Shown: positions 1 through 9,490 of the stretch, in pieces
How the letters are laid out: each line of letters begins with the position of its first letter
Position numbering within the stretch: position 1 is the first letter of the stretch
Source: Bacillus sp. FJAT-26390
Lineage (GTDB): Bacteria; Bacillota; Bacilli; Paenibacillales; Paenibacillaceae
NCBI RefSeq assembly: GCF_001682865.1
Contig: NZ_MAQX01000035.1
Location: 124,001 to 188,000 of the forward strand
Direction: 5' to 3'
Length of the DNA: 64,000 bases
Position numbers and translations under genes: made by a program
Notes under the pieces: model-generated
The model's database searches: none
What the model saw: the letters and a program-made list of their open reading frames with translations, nothing else
What the model was told of the DNA's origin: nothing

Positions 1-475
1 GCAGAAATAGGGGAAATAGCAGCTCTCCCATCCGGGCGAACGCTTCTACACCAAGGCGGTAAGCAATGATAATAACCGCCATAAATAACATAACAATCGC
101 ATTGATCGGTGTTTCCGGCATCAATTGCGTCGTCATGAATTGGCTCATTTCACTGGTTAGCGTCATATGGATATAAAAGAAATAAATGATCAGCAAGATG
201 CCAACCAAGCTCCCCGCCACATTTCCCATGGACCGCTGGATGAACGTGATCAAACCGACTCCCTTCATCATTTTCGCAACCGATCCAAACAATACGCCTA
301 CTGCAAGTCCCAGGACAAGGCTAACGAGCATCGTTATCCATGCGTCCTGCTTAGAGGCCGAAGCAAGCAGCGTTGGAATAACCAGCATGGAATCGCCTAT
401 CGTATACATAATAACCAATATCATAAATTGTCTAGGCGATATTTTGCCATTGCCGTTTACCACGTCGTTGCTCAT
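1..475 (-). CDS. Spore germination permease, GerAB/GerKB family (3' part outside window)
   Basis: This is the B subunit of a GerA-type nutrient germinant receptor, an amino-acid-permease-like integral protein of the inner spore membrane. Only the first 158 residues are visible. The ATG at 473-475 follows a strong GGGGGAGGTGA site. The product opens with a short polar stretch (MSNDVVNGNGKISPRQF) typical of the family, then hydrophobic helices around residues 17-38, 45-65, 80-105 and 115-140. It is the last gene of a four-gene operon, 34 bases after a small membrane gene. Which of GerAB, GerBB or GerKB is closest cannot be told from the fragment. Confidence 0.85.
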   Translation of the reverse strand, partial: MSNDVVNGNGKISPRQFMILVIMYTIGDSMLVIPTLLASASKQDAWITMLVSLVLGLAVGVLFGSVAKMMKGVGLITFIQRSMGNVAGSLVGILLIIYFFYIHMTLTSEMSQFMTTQLMPETPINAIVMLFMAVIIIAYRLGVEAFARMGELLFPLFL

Positions 476-509
476 CCGTCTCACCTCCCCCTCATAAGGC
501 GTTCCTTGT

Positions 510-719
510 TCAGTACAGCCCTCCGTAGACAAGCTTGATGAGCAAAAACGGATTAGGCAGCTTCACATTCATACCCAGCGCACCATACAAACCCGTACCA
601 AGGAGAAGAAGCGTAATAAACACTGCCATCTCCTTCGTACGCTTCTTTTCTTTCAGCTTCGGCAGCTCCCACCAAGCAACGAGTATAGCAAAAACAACTA
701 CTCCAATTAATGACGGCAT
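510..719 (-). CDS. Small two-helix membrane protein inside germination operon
   Basis: A 69-residue protein that starts at an ATG behind GGGAGGATAACG. It has a first helix at about residues 3-17, a charged middle (KLKEKKRTKE) and a second hydrophobic stretch at about residues 31-48. It lies between the gerC and gerB genes with gaps of 24 and 34 bases, so it is almost certainly co-transcribed. Germination operons sometimes carry an extra small membrane subunit (GerD/GerQ-like or unnamed), and a structural or assembly role in the receptor is an inference from position only. I do not recognise a named family. Confidence 0.7.
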   Translation of the reverse strand: MPSLIGVVVFAILVAWWELPKLKEKKRTKEMAVFITLLLLGTGLYGALGMNVKLPNPFLLIKLVYGGLY

Positions 720-743
720 CGTTATCCTCCCGCGCTAAATAGG

Positions 744-1931
744 CTACGATCTCATTTTTGTATTGCCGGTCGTTCCGGTTTTGCGGATAAATACCTCGAC
801 ATGAAAATGCGTTTCCATGGCAGGGAACATCTTTGTATTCCATTCCTTCTTAGCCTGCTTCCATAAAGCGGGGTGCTGCTGTCCTAACGTAACGCCAAAC
901 CCGAATACATCGGTTTGCAGTTTTTTCGCGTGCCTGATCGAGGCATCTGCATTGCTTTTCATCACTTTCTCTACCTGCCGCTGCAGCTTTTCAATCGTCG
1001 CAGGATCCGTTAAATCTACAGACTTGCAAGCTCTATCCACGATGTTAGCCTCTGTTCGAAAATAAATATCCGCTACAGGCTTGCCATCCTTCATTCCCAT
1101 CTTAATGCGTGATTGCGAAGATTCAATCTCTACGCCCATATACTTATTGCCTTCACATCGCACCTCAACGGAAGTGCTGTCCAAATGATTGGTAATGTCC
1201 GTGTAACCCTTGCTCTCTTTTTCATTTAACCAGCCTATAAGCTTATCCTTTTTAAAAACCGCGAGCCCCGTATAGCGAAAGTGTCCCGCCGGCTTAAAGA
1301 TTTCCACATTTTGCTTCGTCTCCGCTTTTTTTTGGTTTCCTATCACTTCGATGCCTGTTAACGCCAGCTCCTTGCCTTCACCGGACAGCGTGCTTAAAAT
1401 ATCGTCCAGCGTAGTGGAGACGGTAGGCGCCCATGATTTGGCTGAGGTCTCGAGCGACCTAAGCATATTTTGGGTAGGCAGTTTCTCAAGCGGCGTATAG
1501 ATTTTCAATAACTCCTCCGCTTTCATCCCTTTTGCGATCACGACGTTAAAATCCATTCGCGATTCGTTATCCCGAAGCGTGCTGTCCAGAAACTGGCTTA
1601 TCCCTCTTCTTGCCATCTTCTCGCCGATGACATAGATTTGCAAATGGCCTAAATATACTTTACGCGGCGCTTCTGCCGTTAACGTGCGCGCAGCCTCAAA
1701 CATCGTTTTCCCTCTGCCTTGATACAACGTGCCCGGAGGACGATCGCCGCCTCGCCTCTGTGCGGATATTTCGCTTGGATTAACAACCTGAAAGGACACG
1801 ACAAACTGCCCATCCTCCCAATCCACGGCTATGCCAAGCACGATTAACAGCTCATTAAGCTCGCGTCTGCTCCAGCAGCCTGTCAGAAGCGCCATGCACA
1901 AAATGACCATCACCGTTTTACGCAGCATCAT
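744..1931 (-). CDS. Germination lipoprotein, Ger(x)C family
   Basis: This is the C subunit of a GerA-type germinant receptor, a lipoprotein on the outer face of the inner spore membrane. Its 395 residues match the family's usual length. It has a type II signal peptide with lipobox LLTGC (Cys about 19) followed by WSRRELNE, which is the family signature start. The C-terminal part is the conserved Ger(x)C domain. The start is an ATG pair after AGGAAGGAGC. It lies 27 bases downstream of gerA and 24 bases upstream of the small membrane gene, in one operon. Such operons are normally transcribed by sigma-G in the forespore; I did not find a confident sigma-G promoter. Confidence 0.92.
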   Translation of the reverse strand: MMLRKTVMVILCMALLTGCWSRRELNELLIVLGIAVDWEDGQFVVSFQVVNPSEISAQRRGGDRPPGTLYQGRGKTMFEAARTLTAEAPRKVYLGHLQIYVIGEKMARRGISQFLDSTLRDNESRMDFNVVIAKGMKAEELLKIYTPLEKLPTQNMLRSLETSAKSWAPTVSTTLDDILSTLSGEGKELALTGIEVIGNQKKAETKQNVEIFKPAGHFRYTGLAVFKKDKLIGWLNEKESKGYTDITNHLDSTSVEVRCEGNKYMGVEIESSQSRIKMGMKDGKPVADIYFRTEANIVDRACKSVDLTDPATIEKLQRQVEKVMKSNADASIRHAKKLQTDVFGFGVTLGQQHPALWKQAKKEWNTKMFPAMETHFHVEVFIRKTGTTGNTKMRS

Positions 1932-1958
1932 GGCAAAGCTCCTTCCTGCATCCCCCTG

Positions 1959-3476
1959 CTATTTCTTGCGCTGCCTGATCCGATTGCTTTTCTGCGCTGT
2001 GCTTGGCCTTATAAAATGGATCCAACGCGGCATGCGGATAAGCGTATCCTGTTGATTCGATGCTATAAATGGACTAAGCGGCGACATATACGGCTCTCCG
2101 AAGGAACGCAGCGAGCATAAATGCAGCAGCAGAACAAACAATCCCATAATAATGCCGAACAAGCCGAAGCTTGCCGCGAGCCCCATTAACACGAATCGCA
2201 GCATACGTATAGGGATCGATATACTGTAAGCGGGAAACGTAAAGGTTGAAATCGCCGTTACCGATACGACGATAACCATCGCGGCGGAGACGATACCAGC
2301 CTCGACGGCCGCTTGGCCGATAACCAGCGTACCCACGACGGATACGGCTTGACCGATCGCCCGAGGCATTCGAAGTCCGGCTTCCCGCAAAATCTCAAAC
2401 GTAACCTCCATCGCTACCGCTTCAATAAAAGCAGGGAAAGGCACGCCTTCCCTCTGAGCGGCGAGACTGATTAACAAGGAGGTAGGAAGCATATCCCTGT
2501 GAAAAGTCGTAATGGCAATATACAAGGATGGAAGCAGCAGCGAGATAAATCCGCTTATATAACGCAATAATCTTAGAAGACTCGCGTAGAGAGCCCTTTG
2601 GTAATAATCCTCGGCAGATTGAATAAAGCTGACAAATTGCGTAGGGACGATCAGCACGTTCGGCGATCCATCCACTAAAATCGCTACTCTGCCCTCAAGC
2701 AGCTGCGCGGCTACGCTATCTGGCAGCTCGGTATTGTAAACGGTTGGGAAGATGGACAATTTCGCATCCTCGATATATTCCTCGATATAACCGCCTTCCA
2801 GCACGCCATCGATATCAATCGCTTGCAGCCTCGAGCGTACCTCCGAGATAACGGAAGGTTTGGCAATGCCATTCAAGTACATGATCGTAACGTCGGTTTT
2901 CGTAATTCGGCCGATCGCAATCGTCTCAATCCATAACCTCGGATCTTTGATTTTCCGGCGCACGAGCGAAGTATTAACACGCAGCGTCTCGGTAAAGCTC
3001 TCCCTTGGTCCCCGAACGGATGTCTGGTTGGTCGATTCCGTAACATCGCGGCCTTTCCACTGGCGAATATCCGCCCGGTAAGCATGGTCGCTGCCGATCA
3101 GGAAAATAATCGCTTCGCCAGAGAGCAGCGACTGATACAGCTCGCCTGTCTTCGCGACGGGGTGAAGCGAGCCTATGCCCGATAACAGCTGCTGTGCAAG
3201 ATCTTTATGATCCATCTCAAGCTGAAGCGAGCGGTTCAGATAGTCAAAAATATAAGTATTAATGATGGTGGCATCGGACATGCCATCGATATATACAATG
3301 GCAGCGGTTGACGCATCACTGCCGGCAGAGCGAATTTCACGGATGACAACATCATCGCTGCCGCCCATATCCTTTAAAATCATCTTTAAATTTTGCTCGA
3401 TATTTGCTGCTAAGGGTTCTCCCTCATGCTCAAGCCGTGATTTATCGTCGATAAATTCCTTCGTTGGCTTTGTCAT
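1959..3476 (-). CDS. Germination protein, GerA family (A subunit)
   Basis: This is the A subunit of a nutrient germinant receptor. Its large soluble N-terminal domain (about residues 1-275) has a segment that begins LYQSLLSGEAIIFLIG, and a membrane domain of several helices follows (about residues 280-470, including the PSLYIAITTFHRDMLPTSLL region typical of the family). The ATG at 3474-3476 gives 505 residues, the usual family size, and has a GGAGA about ten bases upstream. An upstream in-frame ATG at 3551 would add 25 basic residues and looks less likely. It is the first gene of the operon and is separated from the mannosidase gene by a strong terminator hairpin. Confidence 0.92.
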   Translation of the reverse strand: MTKPTKEFIDDKSRLEHEGEPLAANIEQNLKMILKDMGGSDDVVIREIRSAGSDASTAAIVYIDGMSDATIINTYIFDYLNRSLQLEMDHKDLAQQLLSGIGSLHPVAKTGELYQSLLSGEAIIFLIGSDHAYRADIRQWKGRDVTESTNQTSVRGPRESFTETLRVNTSLVRRKIKDPRLWIETIAIGRITKTDVTIMYLNGIAKPSVISEVRSRLQAIDIDGVLEGGYIEEYIEDAKLSIFPTVYNTELPDSVAAQLLEGRVAILVDGSPNVLIVPTQFVSFIQSAEDYYQRALYASLLRLLRYISGFISLLLPSLYIAITTFHRDMLPTSLLISLAAQREGVPFPAFIEAVAMEVTFEILREAGLRMPRAIGQAVSVVGTLVIGQAAVEAGIVSAAMVIVVSVTAISTFTFPAYSISIPIRMLRFVLMGLAASFGLFGIIMGLFVLLLHLCSLRSFGEPYMSPLSPFIASNQQDTLIRMPRWIHFIRPSTAQKSNRIRQRKK

Positions 3477-3565
3477 TGTCAGTAGTCTCCGGTTCCGTTG
3501 TCTCTTTCCATTATGACCACGTTGGAAACTCGTTAAACTAAACACCGGCATTCGCCATATACAAC

Positions 3566-3605
3566 AAGAAGCCCTTTGCAGGGTTCCCCATGCAAAGGGC
3601 TTCTT
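3566..3605 (-). terminator. Strong hairpin terminator after the GH38 gene
   Basis: A perfect 15-bp inverted repeat (3566-3580 with 3591-3605, arms AAGAAGCCCTTTGCA) has a 10-base loop. It ends the minus-strand mannoside operon just past the GH38 stop and insulates the germination operon from it. Confidence 0.9.
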
Positions 3606-3611
3606 TATTAT

Positions 3612-6350
3612 TTATGAACGCTTAACGCCGACAGTCAAAATCTCGCATGGTCCAACCGTCAATTGCAACGACGATTGTCCATTAAGGGCAAGTCCTTCGA
3701 CTTCGTGCTCAAGCACATTGCTTTTGTATGCTTGTCCGAGTGATCCAGCAGCTGCCTCTGACAGGTTCAGCTCCGTCTCAGCAGGCTTCATGTTAAACCA
3801 TCTTAGCATGAAATCACCGGACTTCTCGTTCACCTTCAAGGAGGAGAATGCCAGTCCGCTGCCATCCCAGTTGAACAAGGACAATGCTGGAGCAAGCTTG
3901 CCAGAGTGGACACCAGTCTGGCTGACTGTCCACGGCACTTGGAATTGATAGCTTCTCGCGTAAGCGCCAGATTCAGCGCCGTCTCCATTATGCGGGAGGA
4001 TGGTCAAGCTGAAGCTCTGCTCGCCCAGACATTGTGCTTCCGGAGTAGGGAACACGCCCCAGTCGCCAAGCTCTGCTACCGAACGAAGCAAGGTAATTGC
4101 AATGGAATTGCGTCCATCGCGCAGTACTTCGTATTCGTTTAAGCCGAGGTTCGAAACCGTCAGACCCGCATGCTCGCCGCTCACGTCAACGAATGCTTGC
4201 TGATGCTGCGCATTGCTTGGATTGATCCACTCCGCTGCCGGCTCGATATCGCGCGTTGCAATCTCGAAGATTGAATCCGCTTGATGGACAGCTGTCTCAA
4301 GATCAGTAGGGAACAATACGCGAACCCGGTGATCCATCGCTTGGTTGTTGAAGGAAGATTTCCATTCCACACCTTGCCCAGAGCGGCTTATTGCGATTTC
4401 CGTACGAATCGTAAGCGGGACGGTCGCTTCTGTACGCTGCGACTTCCGGTTAGGGAAATAAACAGCCTCTTGCTTCTCGACTTCAAAATATGGCTCTGCC
4501 GAAGCAGGTACCGCCCATTCATGCACGATTTCGATTGCTGCGCGGTAAGGCGTATTCTCGACAAGGCGAATGCTGGCTGGCAGACCCTTCGTCGTTAATG
4601 TTTGCTCGCCTGTTGGCTGCTTGTACATGTATTCATTGCCGATATCGCCTGTGTTCTCATATACGCCAAGATCGCGGTAAATTTGACCGCTGCGTTTATC
4701 GGTTAGACTAAACGAGCCGTCGGCTTCCACATCGATCCGAACAAATTCGTTCTCCAGCGCTTGCTCTCCTGCGACTAGCGATACTAGCGGCAGCTCAGCT
4801 GCTTTCGCGTTGCGAACGTAAGCAAATGCTGCCAAACCAAGCGCAGCGACCTGCACCGCTTCAAGCGTTAGACGCACTCTGCGGCTCATATATGGCTGGC
4901 GGAATTTGTCATCCGGCAGATCATAGCCAAACTGAAGTCCCAAATCAACTGCCGAATGAGCGATTGCTGTACCAAGGTGATCAACAACTGTTCTTCCTGT
5001 TACATCAACGCCGTACATTTTTTGATTCATTTCATCAAGCGACAAGCCGTCACGGAAATAGATGCGTTCGATATCAAGCTCGACTTCAACCACTCCGCTG
5101 CGCTCCCAGCCGGTCGTATTATAGACGACAAACGGTAGGGCGTCCTCGCCGTATTGCTCGAATACGGTCGTGTCGACCGCATCTGCAATGACCGCTTTGC
5201 TGTCGTCAATAATCGCTTCCGCCACATGGCGGCTCTTATCGAAGCGGGTCACCATCTCGCGGTGAACCTCGTCCACGCTGCAGCCGCAAATGCTGTCATG
5301 CGGATGGTTCTGCATGAGCGTTTTCCACGCATACGTAAACAAATGATGCGGATACTCATGCCCAAGCGAATACGCAAGCGTAGCAAGCGGCTCCGCTACC
5401 TTCTCCAGCATAGCTTGGCCGAGCTGATTCATTTGCTTCAAATAGACGCGTGCGGATGCTGTATTCACAAGCGTTGACCAGCCGTCCGTCCGCTGGCTGC
5501 GAAGCTCGCCCTTCACGACAGACAGCTCGCGCGTCAAGGACTCGTTCACAGAAGCTAGGTAATCTTCGAAATTGGAATGAATAAATTCCGTGTCAGGGAA
5601 GAGCTGCCTTGCTGTGTCCAGCGCAGCAGACAAATCCTGCTGGATCGGCTGATGGTCGCAGCCGTTCATGAACAGCAGCTGGCCGGTAGCGGCATATTTC
5701 TCCGCTTCCACAAGCTTCCGCTCCCAATATTCTTTGGCAGCCGCTTCATCCGTTGGCACTTCCATGCCGTTGCAGTACCAGTTCGCGAATAGAACGCCCA
5801 GTACGCGGGAGCCGTCCGGCCCCTCCCAAATGAGCTCGGAGAAGGACGATTCATAATCCGAATCCGCTACCGTGTTATTAAAGCCGGTTGGCTTAACGCC
5901 TCTTCCGAACACGGCATTATCAATGCCGGCTTGCTGCAGAATCTGCGGAGCTTGGCCGATATTGCCGAACGTATCCGGGAAATAGCCGACTTTCGCTATC
6001 GTGCCGTAACGGCTCGCATCCTGATGGCCGATTTGCAAATTGCGAAGATTCGCTTCGCTGCTCGTCAGGAAGGCATCCTGCAAAATATACCAAGGTCCGA
6101 TTGGAATACGGCCTTCTTTAATATAACGCTCAAGGCGCTCCCGGTTCTCCGGACGAACCTGTAAGTAATCTTCTAGGATGATCGTTTGCCCGTCCAAATA
6201 GAAGCTTTTGAAATCAGGATCGGTATCCAGCGTATGAAGCAGCGTATCCATTAGTTTCACAAGCAAGACATGATGCTTCTCATAGGGCAAATACCATTCC
6301 CGATCCCAATGCGTATGCGAGATAATATGGGCTGTGCGTTTGTAGGTCAT
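3612..6350 (-). CDS. Alpha-mannosidase, GH38
   Basis: This retaining, Zn-dependent exo-alpha-mannosidase removes alpha-linked mannose from oligosaccharides. The 912 residues open with the zinc-site motif HTHWDREW (His14, Asp16), followed by FPDTFGN with the likely nucleophile Asp126, and a large beta-sandwich C-terminal half. There is no signal peptide, so the enzyme should act in the cytosol, like E. coli MngB. The ATG follows GAGGTGTTGAACG. It is the last gene of the importer-GH125-GH-A-GH38 operon and is followed by a strong terminator. The linkage (alpha-1,2/1,3/1,6) or a phosphorylated substrate such as mannosyl-glycerate cannot be read from sequence alone, but the GH125 neighbour points to N-glycan or alpha-mannan fragments. 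Confidence 0.92.
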   Translation of the reverse strand: MTYKRTAHIISHTHWDREWYLPYEKHHVLLVKLMDTLLHTLDTDPDFKSFYLDGQTIILEDYLQVRPENRERLERYIKEGRIPIGPWYILQDAFLTSSEANLRNLQIGHQDASRYGTIAKVGYFPDTFGNIGQAPQILQQAGIDNAVFGRGVKPTGFNNTVADSDYESSFSELIWEGPDGSRVLGVLFANWYCNGMEVPTDEAAAKEYWERKLVEAEKYAATGQLLFMNGCDHQPIQQDLSAALDTARQLFPDTEFIHSNFEDYLASVNESLTRELSVVKGELRSQRTDGWSTLVNTASARVYLKQMNQLGQAMLEKVAEPLATLAYSLGHEYPHHLFTYAWKTLMQNHPHDSICGCSVDEVHREMVTRFDKSRHVAEAIIDDSKAVIADAVDTTVFEQYGEDALPFVVYNTTGWERSGVVEVELDIERIYFRDGLSLDEMNQKMYGVDVTGRTVVDHLGTAIAHSAVDLGLQFGYDLPDDKFRQPYMSRRVRLTLEAVQVAALGLAAFAYVRNAKAAELPLVSLVAGEQALENEFVRIDVEADGSFSLTDKRSGQIYRDLGVYENTGDIGNEYMYKQPTGEQTLTTKGLPASIRLVENTPYRAAIEIVHEWAVPASAEPYFEVEKQEAVYFPNRKSQRTEATVPLTIRTEIAISRSGQGVEWKSSFNNQAMDHRVRVLFPTDLETAVHQADSIFEIATRDIEPAAEWINPSNAQHQQAFVDVSGEHAGLTVSNLGLNEYEVLRDGRNSIAITLLRSVAELGDWGVFPTPEAQCLGEQSFSLTILPHNGDGAESGAYARSYQFQVPWTVSQTGVHSGKLAPALSLFNWDGSGLAFSSLKVNEKSGDFMLRWFNMKPAETELNLSEAAAGSLGQAYKSNVLEHEVEGLALNGQSSLQLTVGPCEILTVGVKRS

Positions 6351-6376
6351 CGTTCAACACCTCTTCTTGTTCGTCA

Positions 6377-9300
6377 TTATGATACGGCTATACCCACTTG
6401 ATCCGGCCGATAGACAGCTAACAGCTGACCCTCTTTATCCACTGCGAATAGTACAGACCTTTCCTTCTCCAGTGCAAAGGAATATCGGATGCCAGTCACA
6501 GGGTCCTTCACTTCAATATCAGCATTATGGCTGTACTCCGACACGAATACGTACAGCGCTACCTCTTGGAAAGTCAGCTTGCGGCCGTAGACGCCCGGCA
6601 ATTGTCCGCCTGCTATCCATTCCAGCTCCTCGGAACAACCCGCGGAAGCCAGCGCGTATTGGTACAAGGCCGAGATCGGCTCGATACGGTCGTTCAGCTC
6701 AACCGGCAGCGGACTCCAAATGATGCGTCCTTTGCCGTGCGCCAGCTCGATGAGCTGATCGCTGCCAAGCGCAGCATCGCTTACCTGTGCTTCCTTCCAA
6801 ACCTGCGCAATGCGGCGGCTGCCATAAGAGACAGGCAGCACGCGATCTCCGATACGAATTTGTTCCTCGCGGAGCACGTTCACAAGCTCCCTTGCGCCAA
6901 ACAGCTCCGTGTGGCGATCAACTGGACGCCAATAAGCGTCAAGGCTTGTTGGCCCCGTCAGCAGAAGCGTCGCACCCGTTCGTTCAACATAACCAAGCAG
7001 CCGCTCAAGTGCAGTATCGTCTATATTGTGGGCGCTTGGAACGATGACGAGCTTGACAGGATTTGCTTCAAGCTCCTCCAAATGATATTCCGAAGCGCCG
7101 CGGAAAGGCTTGTTCAGCTCGTAGGCAAGCACTCGCGTTGCTTTCGTAGTTGCATCAAACGCCAGCTTGCGGTTAGAGAAATCGTTCGAATAAGGGAAAA
7201 CGACAGCGGTGTCCTCAAGCTCCCGCCCTTTGAACAAATCTCTGATCTCTTCCATAAACCGTCCGAAATCGTAGGACACGTTAGCTTCCGGCTTCTCTGT
7301 GCCATCTGCACGAAGCGCGCCGATATGCGATTCATTGGCATTATCCATATAGAAGTTTGTATTCCAAATCCACTGAACCGCACCTGCTCCGCCAGTTGCA
7401 AAGGCATAAGCATATTTGCGCTCAAGAATGTTTCGAAGCTCAGCTTCCGAACGTTTCGCTCGGCCTTCCGGCGTCTCTACATACATAATGCCGGTTTCCT
7501 GCACAAGATTAGGCTTGCCAGCTGTCTTCGCAAAGAGGCTGTCCCATACGAGCTGATCATTCAGCCACCACGAATGGACGGTTGTATAGTCTACAGCCTC
7601 GCCGTAGAAGAATGGGGAAGGCCTTTGCGCGCCAAGCGCTTCATCCTGTCCGACCGTAACCATATGGTCAGGGCATTCTTCCTTGATCGCAGCGTACAGC
7701 TCCTGCGCCCAGCGATTATGCATATCCATGGAGAACAGCACGTAATCAAGCCAGCGGGTACCCTTCTTGCCTTGATGCATGTCCTGCACGTCGAAGTTGA
7801 TTTCCTCCGGCTCCGGCGGCACAGCCGATTCAAAGCTTGGCAGCTGCTCCGGAGTCATGTTCCACAATTTTTGCAGCTTCGTAATCGATCCGTGACGCTC
7901 TTTCAGCCAAGCTGCATAAGCAGCCTTCTCGAATGGATCACGCGTTGATCTTGGGCCATCGGAGAAAATACGCGGCGGATCGAACATCGACGGCTCATTA
8001 ATTAAATCCCAGTCCACATGCTTGGACTGGCTATGTCTAGAGACGATCGCCCGAATAAACCGTTTCTGAGCCTCGACGCTTCTTGGGTCGAGGTATGGAT
8101 TTTGCCCTTCCCACGTTTCCGGGGTAAAGGAGAAGAACGTAAAGGTTACCTGCAAATCATTCCGCTTCGCCGTGAGCAGAAATGCGTCAATGGCGCGAAG
8201 CGCCTCTTCGGACGCATGGCCGTCCACCTGCATCACATTGCGGTAAGCGGTCCATATGCCGGTTCTGATCCAATTGATGCCCGCTTTGCGCATTTGCGCC
8301 ATATCCCGCTCCCATACGGAAGCGTTCGGCAGGAACAAAAACTTGCGCGCCACATCCGAGGTCATGTATGTCATGCCCACAACCGGCATCGGCCGGCCGT
8401 CCTTCATGAAATAATCGCGCTCAGCGGTAATAGGGCTGCCTTCGGCAAGCAGCTCGCGGTCAAAGCCCCAAAACCCTTGACGAAGAAAACGAACTTCTCC
8501 TTCAGAGGATTCCGCTTTGCATTCCACGCTGTAATAGCCGCTCACAAGCTCAAGCGGAACCGGAATACGAACGATAAGCTGCTTGCTTGCAACATCCTCT
8601 TGCAGGCTGGTTGTAAAGCGCTGCTCCGGCTTGCTGTCATGCTGAACCACAATGGAGAAGCTCCAGCTTACAGGAGATGCGCTTGAAGAACGACTAAGCT
8701 TCTGTGCTTGCAGCGTCAGCATAGCCCGCTCACCCGGCTCGAAGGAAGCGTAGTTTGGCTTAAGCCAAAGCTCCGTTACCCCTTCTCCGCAAAACGCCGT
8801 CCAGCGGCGAAGCTCCTCAGCTCCCCCGCCTTGCCAGAACTGTTCCGTAAGCGGCTGATTAACGAACAGCCAGCGCCCTCCCGCGAACATCCCCTTCGTA
8901 TTTTCCCAAAGCACGATCGGAGCGGCTACCTCTCTATCTTCAGCGGAAACGCCTTTTAGAAGCGGGAACAAATGGGCGTCCATTGGACCTGCCGAGCCCA
9001 TCTGATGAGGCAAATCGCTTGTTTTTGTCACATGCGGCACTAGATTCCAAGTGTTCGATACTTCAAACAACGATTCCTTGCCTTGCAGCAGCGGAATGTC
9101 AGCATGCGCAGACATTGCCTTAATCGGAGCTGCGTCAACAGGCAGCGCTTCGTGAATATGAAGCTCGCGGTGATAAGCCGTTTGCTCGGATTCGGTTTCC
9201 CATGCGCCATCCTCATTCTTGGTAACGGGATATTTAAACGGAGCTCCGCCAATATTGATCAAGCTGCCGCCGCGTTTCAAATAAGCTAGGATGTCTACCC

Positions 9301-9490
9301 AAGCTTCCTTAGGGAAATAAGGCGCGTGCATGTTTACGAAGCAGCCGCCGTCCGCATCGCGTAGCGCCTTGCCTAGCGCATTCGCGCGAACAACGTTGCC
9401 AATTTGAACAAGCTGCCCCTCGGAATCAGAGCTTAGCCGTGAACGCAGCGGAAACGACGGATCATAAAAAATAATGGTGCTCATGCTCAT
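6377..9490 (-). CDS. Large GH-A clan glycoside hydrolase (GH42/GH5-like), no assigned family
   Basis: A 1037-residue cytosolic protein without signal peptide. An N-terminal module of about 350 residues starts like a glutamine-amidotransferase/ThuA-type Rossmann fold and then becomes beta-rich. A TIM barrel of about 350-750 carries a WDLINEP motif (acid/base Glu499) and a later NLVQETG motif (nucleophile Glu665), the two-glutamate pattern of clan GH-A. A third region around 770-900 resembles the beta-galactosidase trimerisation/amidotransferase-like domain of GH42. Its start codon overlaps the GH125 stop by four bases (ATGA), so the two are translationally coupled. Between GH125 and GH38, beta-mannosidase is the most natural activity, since N-glycan cores have one beta-mannose, but this is inference; beta-galactosidase is the alternative. 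Confidence 0.75.
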   Translation of the reverse strand: MSMSTIIFYDPSFPLRSRLSSDSEGQLVQIGNVVRANALGKALRDADGGCFVNMHAPYFPKEAWVDILAYLKRGGSLINIGGAPFKYPVTKNEDGAWETESEQTAYHRELHIHEALPVDAAPIKAMSAHADIPLLQGKESLFEVSNTWNLVPHVTKTSDLPHQMGSAGPMDAHLFPLLKGVSAEDREVAAPIVLWENTKGMFAGGRWLFVNQPLTEQFWQGGGAEELRRWTAFCGEGVTELWLKPNYASFEPGERAMLTLQAQKLSRSSSASPVSWSFSIVVQHDSKPEQRFTTSLQEDVASKQLIVRIPVPLELVSGYYSVECKAESSEGEVRFLRQGFWGFDRELLAEGSPITAERDYFMKDGRPMPVVGMTYMTSDVARKFLFLPNASVWERDMAQMRKAGINWIRTGIWTAYRNVMQVDGHASEEALRAIDAFLLTAKRNDLQVTFTFFSFTPETWEGQNPYLDPRSVEAQKRFIRAIVSRHSQSKHVDWDLINEPSMFDPPRIFSDGPRSTRDPFEKAAYAAWLKERHGSITKLQKLWNMTPEQLPSFESAVPPEPEEINFDVQDMHQGKKGTRWLDYVLFSMDMHNRWAQELYAAIKEECPDHMVTVGQDEALGAQRPSPFFYGEAVDYTTVHSWWLNDQLVWDSLFAKTAGKPNLVQETGIMYVETPEGRAKRSEAELRNILERKYAYAFATGGAGAVQWIWNTNFYMDNANESHIGALRADGTEKPEANVSYDFGRFMEEIRDLFKGRELEDTAVVFPYSNDFSNRKLAFDATTKATRVLAYELNKPFRGASEYHLEELEANPVKLVIVPSAHNIDDTALERLLGYVERTGATLLLTGPTSLDAYWRPVDRHTELFGARELVNVLREEQIRIGDRVLPVSYGSRRIAQVWKEAQVSDAALGSDQLIELAHGKGRIIWSPLPVELNDRIEPISALYQYALASAGCSEELEWIAGGQLPGVYGRKLTFQEVALYVFVSEYSHNADIEVKDPVTGIRYSFALEKERSVLFAVDKEGQLLAVYRPDQVGIAVS

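Noticed and set aside
6527..7948. Long open frame (473 codons) on the plus strand
   Set aside because: Entirely antisense to the GH-A hydrolase gene, no ribosome site, Arg/Cys/His-rich product of a shadow frame.
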